Of a stretch of 64,000 nucleotides of DNA, positions 9,861-21,799 are shown in pieces. The DNA comes from Caprimulgus europaeus (Eukaryota > Chordata > Aves > Caprimulgiformes > Caprimulgidae). The position numbers and the translations under genes are program-made. The notes under the pieces are model-generated. The model searched no databases. It saw only the letters and a list, made by a program, of their open reading frames with translations, and had not been told where the DNA came from. The DNA is taken from the NCBI GenBank assembly GCA_907165065.1, contig OU015541.1:12825001-12889000 (forward strand), read 5' to 3'. The first letter of the stretch is position 1. Each line of letters starts with the position of its first letter.

Positions 9861-11029
9861 AGCAGCATAGGGTGAGGTCTCAGCTAAACCCTTGTTCATA
9901 TCAGCTCCAGCTGCTGAGCTTTCACATCTCAGAGAAATTCCAAACTTAAATCTGCCATCAAAAAGAAGAAAAAAAACCACTTTCCAAGCAGGGGATGCTT
10001 TTTTTCTTTCTTTTGTTTCTGCACATCAAAAAGAGGTGGATTTTGTTCCCCGTATCAGGAAGCCAAACAGGTTTTTTTTTCTGCTTACCTGCATGATGTT
10101 TCATTTCTTCTGATTTCACTTCACAGCTTTCTAGGTGGGGGCCAACGGCTGAATGAAGCTGAACATTGCCAGTGATCTCCAGGCACAACGGGATTTCAAC
10201 CTATTCCTCTAGCAGTACACATGAAACCAAACCATCAAAAAGACTAGAAGCAAACTACAGCTCTCAAGAGGCTTCAGAAAGTGGAATTAGTCACCCTTTG
10301 AAATATGGAGGCCATAGCAAATGCAAATAGGTGGGCTTTGATGTCAGGAGAAGAAGCTGGCAGTTGAGCTCCAGCTCTGATAGCTCCTTCTCAAAACCTT
10401 GCTCAGACTGGCTTTCATGTCTCAAGGTCTGGAGCAGCTCTGTGCTTCATAAAAAAAGCCTTTGAGGGATCTCTTCACTGAAAAGGGAAGGAATTAGAGA
10501 AAGGCAGTCACATCAACACGTCCAGCAGTGCTCAGCCTGTTTTGGTGCCGCCAAGACCTGCCATATTTGCACAGAGAATCCGGGTGTTAAAGCTGGAATT
10601 AGGAAACTCAAGTTTGAGAAATGGCTGTGATGTCCTTTCACTAAGAAGCAACGGCTCTTACTGTTGTCTTGACACTATTTGAGCACACCCCACCTGAAAG
10701 TACATGGAAAACAGATCCATTAAGTCTCCAGTAAATAAATCTATAGAGAAGGCTTTTCAAACCAAGGCACAGAGCCATGAAATAATTTATGCAAGGCTAT
10801 GGCTAAGGCTGGTCCCCAAAGCCATTCCCTGTGCATCATGTGGCACTGCTTTTCTTTTCAAGAGCACTACCACCATATCTTCCTTTCGTACCACAAAGCT
10901 CAGCCAGCCCACAAAACTGATTAAAACAGGTCACTTAATGTGCAAGCACTCTGGACAACTTCCTGCTGGGTCTCCTCAACTAAGCGAGCAGAGTTTGGCT
11001 TTAATGCCTGAGGGCAAATGTCTTTGAGA
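9861..11029. other. Unique non-coding sequence
   Basis: A-rich and T-rich runs at about 9960-9975 and 10071-10080 are the only simple-sequence features. Frames on both strands are short and low in complexity, and none resembles a known protein. Confidence 0.5.
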
Positions 11030-11260
11030 GCGAGCGTGTGTGTGTGTGCATGACACCGAATAAATCTGATCAGATTTGGTGTGACAAAATTATCAAGGAA
11101 ACATTTGCATTGCCATTTATGCAGCAGGCTGCACAAGGCAAAGCAGAAAGAGAACATGTTCGGGGTGTCAGGCAGCGGTACGCCATGATTAATGGGAAGG
11201 GGCATGGGAGGTGGAGAATAATCACACTCATTAACAGCGACAACCACAACTAACACGGAC
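11030..11260. promoter_or_regulatory. Candidate conserved non-coding element with long palindrome
   Basis: A short (GT)n run is followed by an imperfect 30-bp inverted repeat at 11053-11082. Its centre, AAATCTGATCAGATTT (11062-11077), is a perfect 16-bp palindrome. ACACC and GGTGT form a second pair of arms outside it, with a 4-nt bulge (GAAT) on the left side. An octamer-type ATTTGCAT follows at about 11103, then GCGGTACGCC and ATGATTAATGG. A 163-residue minus-strand frame overlaps the block but looks random. Confidence 0.35.
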
Positions 11261-12295
11261 AGTGCCTTCTTACCAAGGGCAACTACTGTGTCTGAAGCTC
11301 CTCTGACTCGAGCCGCTGCTGTGGTGAGGCTCAGGGCAGTGGAGATGTTGTAGATGTGTCCTGACATCCTCCCTTTCCCGTGCAGTGCCCTCGTCTGCAG
11401 CTCACCAGACAATACCCCAAGGATACTTCCACCACGGAGGTTGAGGAGACCCAGAGCTCAGGTGAAGGAGTCTGCAGGACACTGCAGTGCATCCCAGGGA
11501 TCGAGAGCCTTCCTCTCCCTTGTGCCCACTCCTCACCAGGACAGCAGGAAGGGATCTGCAGCCTGTTTATTCTCCTGGCAGTTTAAAACACACCTGGAAG
11601 TCAGAGTAACAGGTTTACCCCACTTGTGAGCAGGCACTCGCTGAGATCAAGGGTGATCATTTTAGGATGTGACACGCTCTAATGGTTCTAGGAAATTTTA
11701 AGTGTATTGCCTTTTTCCATCCACTTTTGCACCTAATTATGGGACTGGAGAAAGTGGTTTATATTATACCCAAGAGACCCCCCTGAAAGAGCTGGAGAAT
11801 GAATTCATTTTGCACATCTCACATTGCTATTTTTTAGTGTAAGATCTCTCTTTAAAGAAAGACTGTCAGACCTCGAAACCTGAGCAGGTTGTGTCAGTGT
11901 GTGCGTGTCTGTGCTAGTGGCTTCTTCATCTTCAACTAGTTCCTCCTTTTTATTCCTATAAATACAGTAGGATTTGGCAGGGAGAACTGCGGAGGGTGGA
12001 GCTGAGTAATGGCTCTCAGGGTTTCTATAAATTAAGAACACCCAACCTGACAATGTACATGTCGTCTTTATCAATTTACTCCCCAAGCCCATGCCAAGCG
12101 TTGGGCAATAAACTTCCTCTCCGTTTCACACCTAATCATGTGAAGCATAAATCCCACAGACCGGAGACTGCTCACAGGGCTGAGGAAGGATCAGCCTGGG
12201 GTGTTTATCCTCAGATGGGAACAAGCTGAGACAACTATTGTCCCCTGCTCACCCTGAACCATAGCAAAGGGACCTCAAGCCAGTGAATAATCGGG
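11261..12295. other. Unique non-coding sequence
   Basis: No repeat or gene was recognised. At about 12020-12140 there are clustered ACATGT, TTATCAATTTACT and CCTAATCATG motifs that could belong to another regulatory block, but support is too thin to call it. Confidence 0.45.
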
Positions 12296-12560
12296 GTTTG
12301 GCTTATTTTCTAATTCATATGTAAAGGATCTGGACATCCCCATTTGCTATGCTGTCCGCCACCTCTTTTCTATCTGCTTTGCTTGTAAACAAGCTGCAGG
12401 TGAACACTGCTGCTCAGCACTTTTCAGGCTTTATCCCACTATTTTTAAATACAGCACAAATGTGATTAGCACATCAGCCTGATTATCTCCAAAAGGATTC
12501 AGGAAGAAGACTGCCAGACAGCTTCAAGTCTTTGAAAATCCTATTAAGGTTAAAGAAAGT
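12296..12560. promoter_or_regulatory. Candidate conserved non-coding element
   Basis: This block has a forkhead-like TGTAAACAAGC at about 12385, a CAGGTG E-box directly after it, a MEF2-like CTATTTTTAAATA at about 12440, and TGATTAGCACATC and CTGATTATC homeobox/GATA-type sites. No repeat similarity or long frame was seen. The assignment rests on motif clustering only. Confidence 0.28.
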
Positions 12561-14595
12561 AAGTAGTGGTCATAGAAGCAAGTGGTGCTGCGGAGGATTA
12601 TTGCTGTAGTTCAGGAGAGGTGTGGGAAGGGAGAAGCTGCACCATCATACTCTGCCTCTTTGTGCCACCCCAACAGCATAAGTTATCACAGAGAATTGTT
12701 AAATGTCTAAATTGGTAAATCTGCCCCTTCCTTTGGTGGCAAAGGTGAATGTTGTACTAGAAACTCACTGAAATATCCTCCCTTGGCCTTGTATGCCACA
12801 TTTTGTCCTTTGCTCACAGGTTACACTTTTCACATGTTGTTGACCACCTTTCTGCTCTTGTAGACACTTGTCTGGCTTTTCCAGACAGGCAATAGCCTGG
12901 GTAGATCCATTGCTCTCAACCAGTCTGGACAAACGGGCAGGCTGGTGTGCATCTTGTGACAGCACACACTAATACCTTTGGAGGTATCCGGGTTCTGTAG
13001 ACCTGCAGTATCTCTTGTTTTGGATTTGGTGGGCTGAGTCTGCAAACGTAGCACAGCATCTGCATTGCCATCTGGGAAAGAGGGAAGAAATCTGGACAGA
13101 CATATGGGAGTCACTGCTTTTTAAATTTCCAACATTGATAGATATGCATCTGAATTTTCACCAGCAGTATCCTTGGCTCAAAGGAACAACTGCATTTACT
13201 CTTTCTTGGGTGAAAAAGCAAGTATTTCAGTCCAAAACTCCACCTATGAAGAATCAGAGCTCCTGTGTGTCTAGAAGAGCTGTGCACTCCCTTTTGGGAG
13301 GCCACACACTGCTGCTGGGACTCACCATGCCATCTCGATTCAGCTCTGTCAGAGCGTGGGACAAGAAACTCAGCAGAAAAGCTATGAGTGCTTTAGTCAC
13401 ACTTGGGTCTAAGAAGTCAAATCCAAGTGTTGACAGAGATGTGAAAATAAGGACATTCCCTGTACTACGTAAACAAGATCTATCTTCACATCAATTCCTC
13501 TTTGCAGAGTGTAAGAAAAGCTTTTTACTTGTCCAATTACCTTTTCATATTCCTTTTCTTCACAAGTCTAGATTAATCCATCTTGCTGTTAATCAAGTGT
13601 GTTTACATATACACTGAGATAACCAATGTATATGAATGTACATATGCACAAATACCTACATAGATCCACACATTTATAGATATGCATTCCAATGCAAATT
13701 TTTTACATCCTTGCAATCCCATGAAAAATTCCCCAGCAGGCATTAAAAGGCAGAAATCTCCAGAAAAGGCTAATAAATCATTCTAAGTATGATGTTTGTA
13801 AGGGAAGACATTTTGGAGATGATAAAAAGAAGCACATTTTCAAAATGTCAATGAACCCACAGAAATGGTGAGCAGCTTTTCAGATGTCTGCCCACTTATT
13901 AGAGATGGGCAAGTCAGGTACCTAAAATATTCAGCTAGGAGAAGTTAAGAGTATAAATGACTCTATAGCCTTTCCAAGCCTATGGAAATAGACACAGGGA
14001 TCAGAAATGATTTGGGGGGAGCTGGGGGAAATGAATCTCCCACAAGCCTATTTTTCAGAAACCAGAGTTCAGCTTGTTCCCAAGAACTGCAGGAAGCGTA
14101 GCACAGAGAGGTAATTGCTCATGAGAAATTCTCTTTGAATACACAGGACAACATAACTTGCCAGGTAGGTAATAGGAGGAACAAACATCACATCTGTGTG
14201 TTATTCAGGAAGCTGTTTATATCAATTTCTACAGATCCGTGTTTCTGGTACGTCAATTAACACTTGGGAGGAACGCCACCACAGTCAAGGGCTTGGTGTG
14301 TCTATTGTGACTTTCCAAATCCCAGCATCTCTCACAGGCATGTACATGGGAGGCATAAGGAACACTGAACAGAAACACAAATATATAATTACAGAAATGA
14401 GATGTGATGATTTCTATAGCTGATAATGTATTCATTATGTTCCTACTTTGGAGTTCTACAGGGAACAGGATGCCCACTTCCCTCCCCACCATCACAATTA
14501 CAGAGCACTTTACAATAGCATCCTAGCTCTTTTTTTTAAATATTTTTTTTTCTTTTTTATGATTGGTAAAGTAACCATTTGGAAATGAAACTCCT
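12561..14595. other. Unique non-coding sequence with one long chance frame
   Basis: This region includes a 200-residue plus-strand frame (13015-13617), the longest frame in the window not caused by a repeat. Its translation shows no family resemblance, domain, signal peptide or coding-type composition that I can recognise, so it is not annotated as a gene. A T-rich run lies at about 14529-14560. Confidence 0.45.
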
Positions 14596-14599
14596 GCAA

Positions 14600-14880
14600 C
14601 CTCTCATTAGAGAAGACAGGAACCCAAGAATATAGCTGTATATATGGCGCTTTTATGAAACATTAGGCACAAAGCGATAGCCATATTATTGTATAGTAGA
14701 AAGCTCTGAAGGATGCTCAGCCAACATGATAGCTTGATTGCATGAGCATTCCAATACATCTTTTTGGAAGGGAGATATGGACTAATGGAACAGCTCACAG
14801 GCCGTGCTGCTGGCAGCTGAGGAGTTGATTTTTAAAGCAGAGCTATGGCTGATAGTTTTAATTTCCTAAAAACATGGTTT
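14600..14880. promoter_or_regulatory. Candidate conserved non-coding element
   Basis: This unique block is dense in AT-type factor motifs: CTGTATATATGG, GGCGCTTTTATGAAAC, AGCGATAGCCATATTATTG, GCTTGATTGCATGAGCATTCC (containing the ATTGCAT octamer half and a TEAD-like CATTCC), then TGATAGTTTTAATTTCC. It carries no repeat similarity. Two short overlapping minus-strand frames are unconvincing. The enhancer-like nature is an inference. Confidence 0.33.
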
Positions 14881-17375
14881 TGCTTTGTAAGACAACTGAA
14901 ATATTCACAGCTATTTTCTGAGATGCCTGGGACATGATTCTTCTCCTGCATGTAGCACTGGCTTCAGTGAATTTATACCTGATTCATATCAGTGCAAAGA
15001 GAAACTCCAGCTGCATGTTTCTTTATATGTGCCTCCATTCCACGAGGTATTTAAGGACAATTTTAAATCAATCCCTATTCAGCAAAGGCTGACGCAGATC
15101 TTGGGCTTTCAGTAAAGAAACATGCTTAAGAGCTTTGCTTAATAGGAATGAACTACAAGCCAGGGCTTTAGTAGCTGCTTTAGGTTAGTACCTGCACCTT
15201 TTCTGATGCAACTTGCTACAGAGGAAAGTCATTAGCTCAAAAAGAAGGTACCTGTGGTGTGAAGCTAGATTTATCTTGAGCCTGCAGCAAAGTTCATCAC
15301 TTGGCTGCAGCATCTCACAGCAGAAAAATATTTGATATTGATACCCCTTTGCCAAATGCAAAAAGAAAGACTCAAAAAAAAAAAAGGAAACTAAATACCT
15401 AAATATTAAATTGCATTTTTAGCAGACTTCCCTAATTGCATCTGCAAAATCACACACAAGCCTGTGTATTCTACTAAAGGACAATCTTTGCTGAGGTATG
15501 TGCAATGGGAGTGCACACGTGTGAGCTCCAGAGCCTCTGCACACAGGTACTTCAGTAACCCCCCACAAGCACGCCCAGCTTTGGCACAGCCAAGATGTGT
15601 CTGTGCATTTTATAGACGCAGTTAAAAGCCAGCTGGAAACTTATTTCACCGTGTTTCACATCAAGTGTATGTTGACTGTAATTAAAATAATTTATATGTT
15701 CCAAGGGCAGTTTTGTAACTCTCTTCCTTCTACCCAAGGCTGGAACTGCAGCAGCAATTAGTGAGAGACATGACTGATAGAAGTTGGGGTTTCGAAAGGT
15801 CAGAGACAAGTTTCTGCGCACACAGCGTCAGACTTGAAAGGAGCTAAAACCTATACAACTGGGATCAGGTTTGTAAATGTCCTGTTGGACCCAGGTAGCT
15901 GTAGATGGCACCATCAGACTCAGTTTTCCTAAGCAACACCCAGTCCCAGAGGCTCCTGAACCCTGCTGGGGAAGCCCCTCAAGGAGCCTGATGTATGTCT
16001 TTCCTGGTGGATGTCTGCAAAGCCACCTCCTGATTCTGCTGAGCTGCTTTACCTCAGCCAGGACATCCCATGTTGGGGAGATCAGGGGCTGTCATTGCCC
16101 ACCACAACATGACAGCCACCTGCCAGCTCTGTGCAGCGCCCATGAGAGACGAGGGGACAAGCTGGAGGTGGACTCCATACACGTGTTGCTCTGCCTCCTC
16201 CTCGTGCTGCCTGAGCTGCAGCCCCAACGTGCTGTGCTCGCCTGGGACATCTAATGGAGCAAGGTGAGGATGAGGTCTGGTGGACACAGGCTGACAGAAC
16301 ACAGATGGGAAGTTTCCTTTGACCTCAAATTAAGCGAACAGTTTCTCCAATGCAATCTGCCAAGAGTGCCCAAGAGAAACATCTATAAATAAACACATAT
16401 AGAGGTTTGTTTGTTGTTGTTTTTTTTTTTAAAGAATAAAAACCTTCTAAACTAAATTTGTTGTTCTGATAGGTAGTTAGGGGTTAGAAAATGTTACAAT
16501 ATCCAGGGCTTCATTAAGGACAGAGGTAACTGTGGATAACTGAGATTTCTATAATTGTATCCAGCTGCATAACAATTAGCAGAACAACAAAAGAAGAGTC
16601 CAAGCAAACAAATAGATGAAGTTTGCAGTTCTGTGGCAGTGAAGGAAAACTTGAAACCAGAACCTACCTGAAACGGATGGGGGGGATAGTGCAGAACACT
16701 TCGGTGACACAACCCTGGTGATAGCTGTGCTGAGGGCTCTGCCTGTGCATCCCCATGGGGGACAGCAACAAACTCCACAGCTCCTGGCAACCCCTGGCTG
16801 CTGGGATAAATGAGTGCTGGTGGGGCTTGGGAGGAAAGGGGGACTCGTCCCCCTGGATGCAGCATGACCAGAGACCATCTCCATGGGCCACCCAGAGGCA
16901 TTGTGTGTAGGGTCAGCAGTTGGCTTGCTGGACATGCTGGACTGGGACCACCTGCTCAAGGCTCTGTAGAAATAGGGAAAAAAGTTTTTATGGAAGCCAT
17001 CAGCTCTCCACCTTCCATAGATATTTTTTCATTCATTTGGGCATTGTTGCATATGCTGAGGAATGACTATGACCAACGCTAATTCTGCTTTCTATATGAT
17101 ATCTCTGTATTCCATATAATATCTTTATATTCTATATATCTAATACATTAGATAAAATTTTAATTCTTTTCTATAAAATTAGAATAAATCTACCATCCTC
17201 CATAGGTTATCTTAGACTGATATGAATGTATCAGACAGAAAAGTCAACTCCTTTACTCCTTGTTCTGAGAGCACAGCAGCAGAGAAAAATCAGCACAAAA
17301 TGTCTTTGGCTTTTCTTGTGGTTTTATTTATTTATTTTTCTTTGAACCAAACTTTTCCCCATTTAAATCTCAATT
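14881..17375. other. Unique non-coding sequence
   Basis: This region holds a possible ancient-repeat relic at 14950-15020, poly-A at about 15373-15385, a (GTT)n/poly-T run at about 16409-16430 and an AT-rich (ATAT/CTAT) stretch at 17085-17175. Overlapping frames on both strands between 15.9 and 16.9 kb reflect locally higher GC content and resemble no protein I know. Confidence 0.45.
14950..15020 (+). repeat. Possible ancient amniote interspersed-repeat relic
   Basis: TTCAGTGAATTTATACC and CTGATTCATATCAGTGCA resemble the same old repeat type suggested at 8370-8420. The similarity is recalled, not computed, and the copy is heavily decayed. Confidence 0.25.
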
Positions 17376-17379
17376 TCCT

Positions 17380-17720
17380 TTCTCCTTCTGCAATTGGGGT
17401 TACCACGGCAGGGGTGAAGGCAGCACGGATCTGCTTACACACAACAGACACCAACCCAGCAGAAATAAAAGGAAGCGCTCACCACATAACTGTAATTGTT
17501 AGTGCAGAAATGTACCGACCTAAATGGAATTTCACCTTGGGAGTTTCAGCTGAATTGAGTCTAAACAGAGGTGAAATTCCCCAGGCAGATGGCAAGTCCT
17601 CTGGTTGGTGTAGTTGGAGCCCCTCAGCACTTCATCAGGCCCTGGGAGCCCACCATTAGCTCTCCAGAGCGCCGGTATTAGGGAGAGGAGAGCAGCTGTA
17701 AGTGTCTCTTAATGGCAGTG
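17380..17720. promoter_or_regulatory. Candidate conserved non-coding element
   Basis: This block holds ACTGTAATTGTTAGTGC, a CpG-containing TGTACCGACC, and paired GAATTTCACC and GTGAAATTCC segments (about 17527-17579) that form a loose inverted repeat. Near its right end there is an AGAGCGCCGG CpG cluster. A plus-strand frame crosses it (17222-17659) but reads as low-information sequence. The call is inferred from motif and CpG density. Confidence 0.28.
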
Positions 17721-18744
17721 GGGAGCTGGGGAGTGCTCAGCTCCTGCATGTATAATAGAAAAGGAAGAGGAATATAACTCCACTGAATTAGTTCACACCA
17801 CTGAGGTCTGTTTGTTTCAATTATCACCGGTACAGTCAAGTCCCCTGAAAGTCCCCATTAGCTCCCAACATCTCTTCTACACACAGGCACCTTTCCAAAA
17901 ACCTTTTGCTTTAATGAACCTATCTTTTTCTTTACAGCACACATTGGAGCAGATACCAAAAAAGAGAGCATGAGCACTTAAAAATAAATGGGTCAAATGT
18001 GTCCCTGGTGTATAGCAATGGGATGTATCGATACTCTGTTTAGATCTAAGCTGTTGGGCAAGTGAAATGGCAGAAAAAAGGGGAAAAGAACAAAGAACTG
18101 TCACTAAATAAAGATCTGCCTTGCCTCTCCTCCTGGTTTCCCTTCTGCAGAAGGTCAGTACATGATGTTTCCACTTTGCAGCGAGGCTTTTGTGTAGAAG
18201 TAATCACTTCTATCTTTTTTTTTTTTTTTTTACCTGCTAATGGTATTTACCAAACCCTTTCCAGGGAAAGGGTTAAATTCATGCCTGGTACCTCCATTCA
18301 TGCCTCCACTGAAGTATAATGAGGGGAAAAAAATAAAAAGAAAACCAAACCAACCTGCAAAAAGCAGCATTGTTTCCTGTTTCTTTTGCCACTTGCTGCT
18401 ACTGCACAGGGAGAGGTTTGAATTTGTTTAAAATGCCCAAGATTGTAACTCAATTAAAGTTCAAAAAACATCAAATCAAGCCAAGAAGGTAGAGTTGAAC
18501 TGTGGTGGTCCCTCTGTGTGTGACAGAACGCTGGCAAGAGCGCTGCTCTTTGCCCTGGGGAGGAGGGACATGCCAGTGTCACCAGCAAGGCAGCAGGAAG
18601 GGGACGATGCTGCAGGACTACAGGTCAGAGACTCCAACAACAGTATGGACATGCCAGAACCCCAGGCTCCCACCAGCACTGGCAGACAAGGAAGAGAGGT
18701 TCTCACTGAAATTGGATGGAAATTCTTTTCTTTTAAGATATGAA
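17721..18744. other. Unique non-coding sequence with a perfect hairpin
   Basis: A poly-T run lies at about 18214-18231. A perfect 10-bp-arm inverted repeat lies at 18253-18274 and is followed by a directly repeated ATTCATGCCT (18277-18286 and 18296-18305). No gene was recognised. Confidence 0.5.
18253..18274. repeat. Perfect inverted repeat, 10-bp arms
   Basis: The arm AACCCTTTCC (18253-18262), a 2-nt spacer AG and the arm GGAAAGGGTT (18265-18274) form an almost spacer-less perfect palindrome. No mobile element boundary is visible beside it. It could bind a dimeric factor or form a hairpin, and neither is shown. Confidence 0.8.
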
Positions 18745-19365
18745 ATCTCATTATACACAACCCTCTTGCAAGTCCACAGCCAGCTCTGCTCAGTCTGCCT
18801 GCTAGGAAATGTTCTCTTATTTCAAGGATGAATTTCTCCACACTCATTTTCCTGCCTTCTTGTTAGGCTCTATTTTGCAAGGTCAAAAGGCCCTTGACTC
18901 TCAAGACTCCTCTCCATGTACACGTTCTTAAAATGAATGATAAAATCACCTCTCCATCTTTTAATAAGCTAATGAATAGAGTTCTCTGTGCTTCAGGTCA
19001 TGTAACTCGTTTCCCATCCCCTGAATCATTTTCACACCCTGCCTTTGAGGCCTGGGTAGGATCTTGTTGCTGAAGAGGCAGTGTCATAAGCGGATGCAGT
19101 CTTCCAGCACCATCACTACAGTCCTGAGGGCAGAGGTGAACTTACTCCCCTAATTCCACTTGATTCTTCTCGTGCACACTCAGGGTTGCCCTTCTGCTGC
19201 AGAGCTGAGAGCTCATCTTGTGGCTGTTGCTCACGATGTCCCCCAAGTCTGTCCCAGAGCCACCATCTTCCAACAGAGAATCTCCCATTCTGTGGGTCCC
19301 ACCAGCAAGTTTCCTTCCCAGGTGCATCACCTGAAATCCAGATGTCTTTAACCCCAAGTGCTGGA
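18745..19365 (-). mobile_element. Old CR1 LINE fragment (pol C-terminal region)
   Basis: This is a decayed CR1 retrotransposon on the minus strand, truncated at both ends. Two conceptual translations carry the CR1 reverse-transcriptase C-terminal signature. One near 19340-19150 reads MHLGRKLAGGTHRMGDS, then DLG and MSSQLCSRRA, where CR1 has the typical THRMGDS...DLG...MSSQ. Further along, near 18850-18760, the decayed SVEKFILEIREHFLAG segment occupies the position of the usual RKKFF-type block. On the plus strand the text around 18940-19060 (ATGAATGATAAAATCACC, TAAGCTAATGAATAGAG, CCCTGAATCATTTTCAC) follows the CR1 pattern seen in many amniote genomes. Frameshifts and stops make it a dead copy. 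The subfamily is not assigned. Confidence 0.75.
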
Positions 19366-20385
19366 CTGTCACCACTGAAGAATTTTAGTAAACATTTCCC
19401 TTTTCCAGAGATTTTTTTGAATTGAAAAGAAAAACAATCTTGTCCTTCAGGGGAGATATATTCCACAGAACAGACTATTTTTTACAGTAGCTGATGCCCC
19501 TGCCAGCCCACAGGAAAGCCAACTGAGTGATTAGAAGACTCTAAAAACTATTGCTGCAAGTGAAAAAGGACATGGAGCAAGGACAACTATTTTTAAGCTA
19601 GGCAGCAATGTTGTCTGCAGATTCCACAGCACCAAAGTTATAATTTCTGGTTGATCTAACAGTTTGGTTCTTTTTTTTTCTCTTTTCAAACCTATAACCA
19701 AACTTGCAGTCTGTGCCCTGTGAATTACTACAGTGGCTACCAAAGAGAGAGGAGGTAGTAGTTGAAGATAAAAGATTCATGCATCAACATTTAAACTCCT
19801 GAGACTTGCACCTGAGTGCAAATTGTATTTGCAGACCTTAATCATGAATGAAAGGAAGCCCTAGATTACATCAGCAGAAAATACCATGTGATTTGCGATT
19901 TACAAGGTATCTAGAGGAGAGATGGGTATGTATGTGTGTAGCAGCTTGTGGAAACATGTGCCAGACTCTCCACGATGGCAGAGCAGAGAGTTTCTGTTTC
20001 TTGCCCCAGATCCTCAAGCTAAGCACAGTGGCCAGTGAAGAACCTGAAAATAGACTCCAGGAGATGGTAAAAACTCTGGGCTAAAGCACTGTTTGTAAAA
20101 GTGACATGCTGGAAGATGGGAAACTTGTCCACATTTCTACAGGAGGAATTTGGTTAATCCCTTAAACCCCTGAGAAGCAAACGGGTGAACTTGGGTGCTG
20201 ACCTGCTGGATTTTTTTTTTTCTAATTATTATTATTTTTTTTTAATCAGGGATTAACTGCAGGCAGTTTTCTTTATCCTGCAGTAAATACAGAAGGTATC
20301 TCATTAGCTTAATTTAAAAGGCAGGCAGGTAAGAGAAGATATATCCACTGGTGTTAAGTGGAATAAAGAATTATACACAAACAGC
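19366..20385. other. Unique non-coding sequence
   Basis: Poly-T/pyrimidine runs lie at about 19671-19684 and 20213-20241. No gene or further CR1 sequence upstream of the truncation point was recognised. Confidence 0.5.
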
Positions 20386-20387
20386 GC

Positions 20388-20610
20388 AAGCCTGCAGCAG
20401 CTGCAGTCAAGAAAACAAATCAACCATTTATTACTTCTCCTTCAGTGTTTTTAAACATTTATGGAGTGCCATCAATAACCACGTTAATTGTGAATGGCTG
20501 CTAGTGTATTTGCAAAGCCTTCTCTAACCTGCAAGCATCAGAACTGCTGTGAAAGGGACTTTTCATCAATGACAATAATTCTGTGTCCCTTTAACAACTT
20601 TCTGCATGCC
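20388..20610. promoter_or_regulatory. Candidate conserved non-coding element
   Basis: This unique sequence contains CAGCAGCTGCAG E-box text, AACCATTTATTAC, TTTAAACATTTATGG, CCATCAATAACC, CACGTTAATTGTGAATGG (homeobox TTAATTG core with a CpG) and ATCAATGACAATAATTC. Repeated CAAT/ATAA-type spacing suggests SOX/HOX sites. No frame or repeat overlaps it. Conservation is not shown, only suspected. Confidence 0.3.
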
Positions 20611-21795
20611 ATAAGGTATAATCCTGTTCAGCTAGTCACACCGGGCTTTGCATGGTATTATTAATTAGTGGAGTCAAAGAATATGGAGTAAATGGGGACA
20701 AGTTATTTCTTTGTGTGAGTGCCCTCTCTGGAGAAAGAAACCAGCCACCATTTTGCCAGGCAGAGACTCATCAACATCCATATGTGAGCAAACACAAATG
20801 CTCGCTGCTCCCTGCCACTTACCAAGCTGAAAATGAATCCTGAGTGACCTCCTTATTGCTTGTGGCACTTTGCTTAACTAAGGATCTAAACTAAACAAAA
20901 ACAAAACCCAAACTGCACGCTTGTGCAGTGACCTGGTGTCAGAAGTGAAGAATTTGTCTCCAGACTGATTTAATCATATCAGAAAGATGGATGCCAGGAT
21001 TCATTATAGTGACAAAATGCTTATTGTTTAATCACATTATCCTAGGCTGAGACAAGCTTACCTGCCACTGACCTGCACTGGGGATCATACAGAGCTGCCT
21101 CCTGGCTGCTCCAAGCCTTTGGTTTCAGGATGTTTTATCTGAATATTGCACCATGTACATCCCTTTACTGCTAACCTGGCTGCTGTGTTTTATTTATTCT
21201 CTTCCTTTTGGTTAGCTGGTCTGTGTGCATAGAGTTTTTGCACCCAGCTGGACAGAAACAAGGCATCAGCAAACAGGTACCATACAAAAAGAGTTTCTGA
21301 TCCCTGCCCAGATGCACATTTTAATGTGAAATCTGATGACTCCCTGAAGACAAAATGCAGAGAAGTTTGTTATTTTTACTAATTCACAACTTTTTCAGGC
21401 TAACTCCTCCTGAGGTTTGCCTCAGTCAGATTAAGAGCTCATGGAACAGGAGAAAAAAAAAATCAGCTTAAGGTATTTCTGAAATGTTTTCCATTTTGGT
21501 GACATTTAAAAGATTTTAGTGTTCAGCTCAGCTCTGGTAAGAAATTCAGTGAACAAAGCAAGCTCATGCTTTGGCCAGCTGATTTCACTGTGGGTAGCAG
21601 GAACTAAGAACCTTCCTGAGAACTGGCCAAGCGTTGGGTCCAGCTCACAGCTAGCAGGAGAGCTGTGTCCCACCAGTAATCGCTGTAAATATTGTGCAGC
21701 ACATGAATAACTCTCCTCCAGACCCTGCTCAGTGAAGCTGTAAATACATAAGCGTGTCCTACAGACAGCACATCCTTAAGCTTATAAGTTCTGTT
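20611..21795. other. Unique non-coding sequence
   Basis: Nothing beyond a poly-A run at about 21451-21461 was recognised. A short plus-strand frame at 21519-21710 has no family resemblance. Confidence 0.5.
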
Positions 21796-21799
21796 GGAG

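Noticed and set aside
10921-11412. 163-codon minus-strand frame
   Set aside because: It has no recognisable domain or family signature, contains a translated (CA)n stretch (His-Thr-His-Thr), and overlaps a palindrome-bearing non-coding block.
15877-16959. Cluster of overlapping 80- to 135-codon frames on both strands
   Set aside because: Locally higher GC lowers stop-codon frequency. The frames on the two strands compete and none shows a known motif or splice-flanked exon structure.
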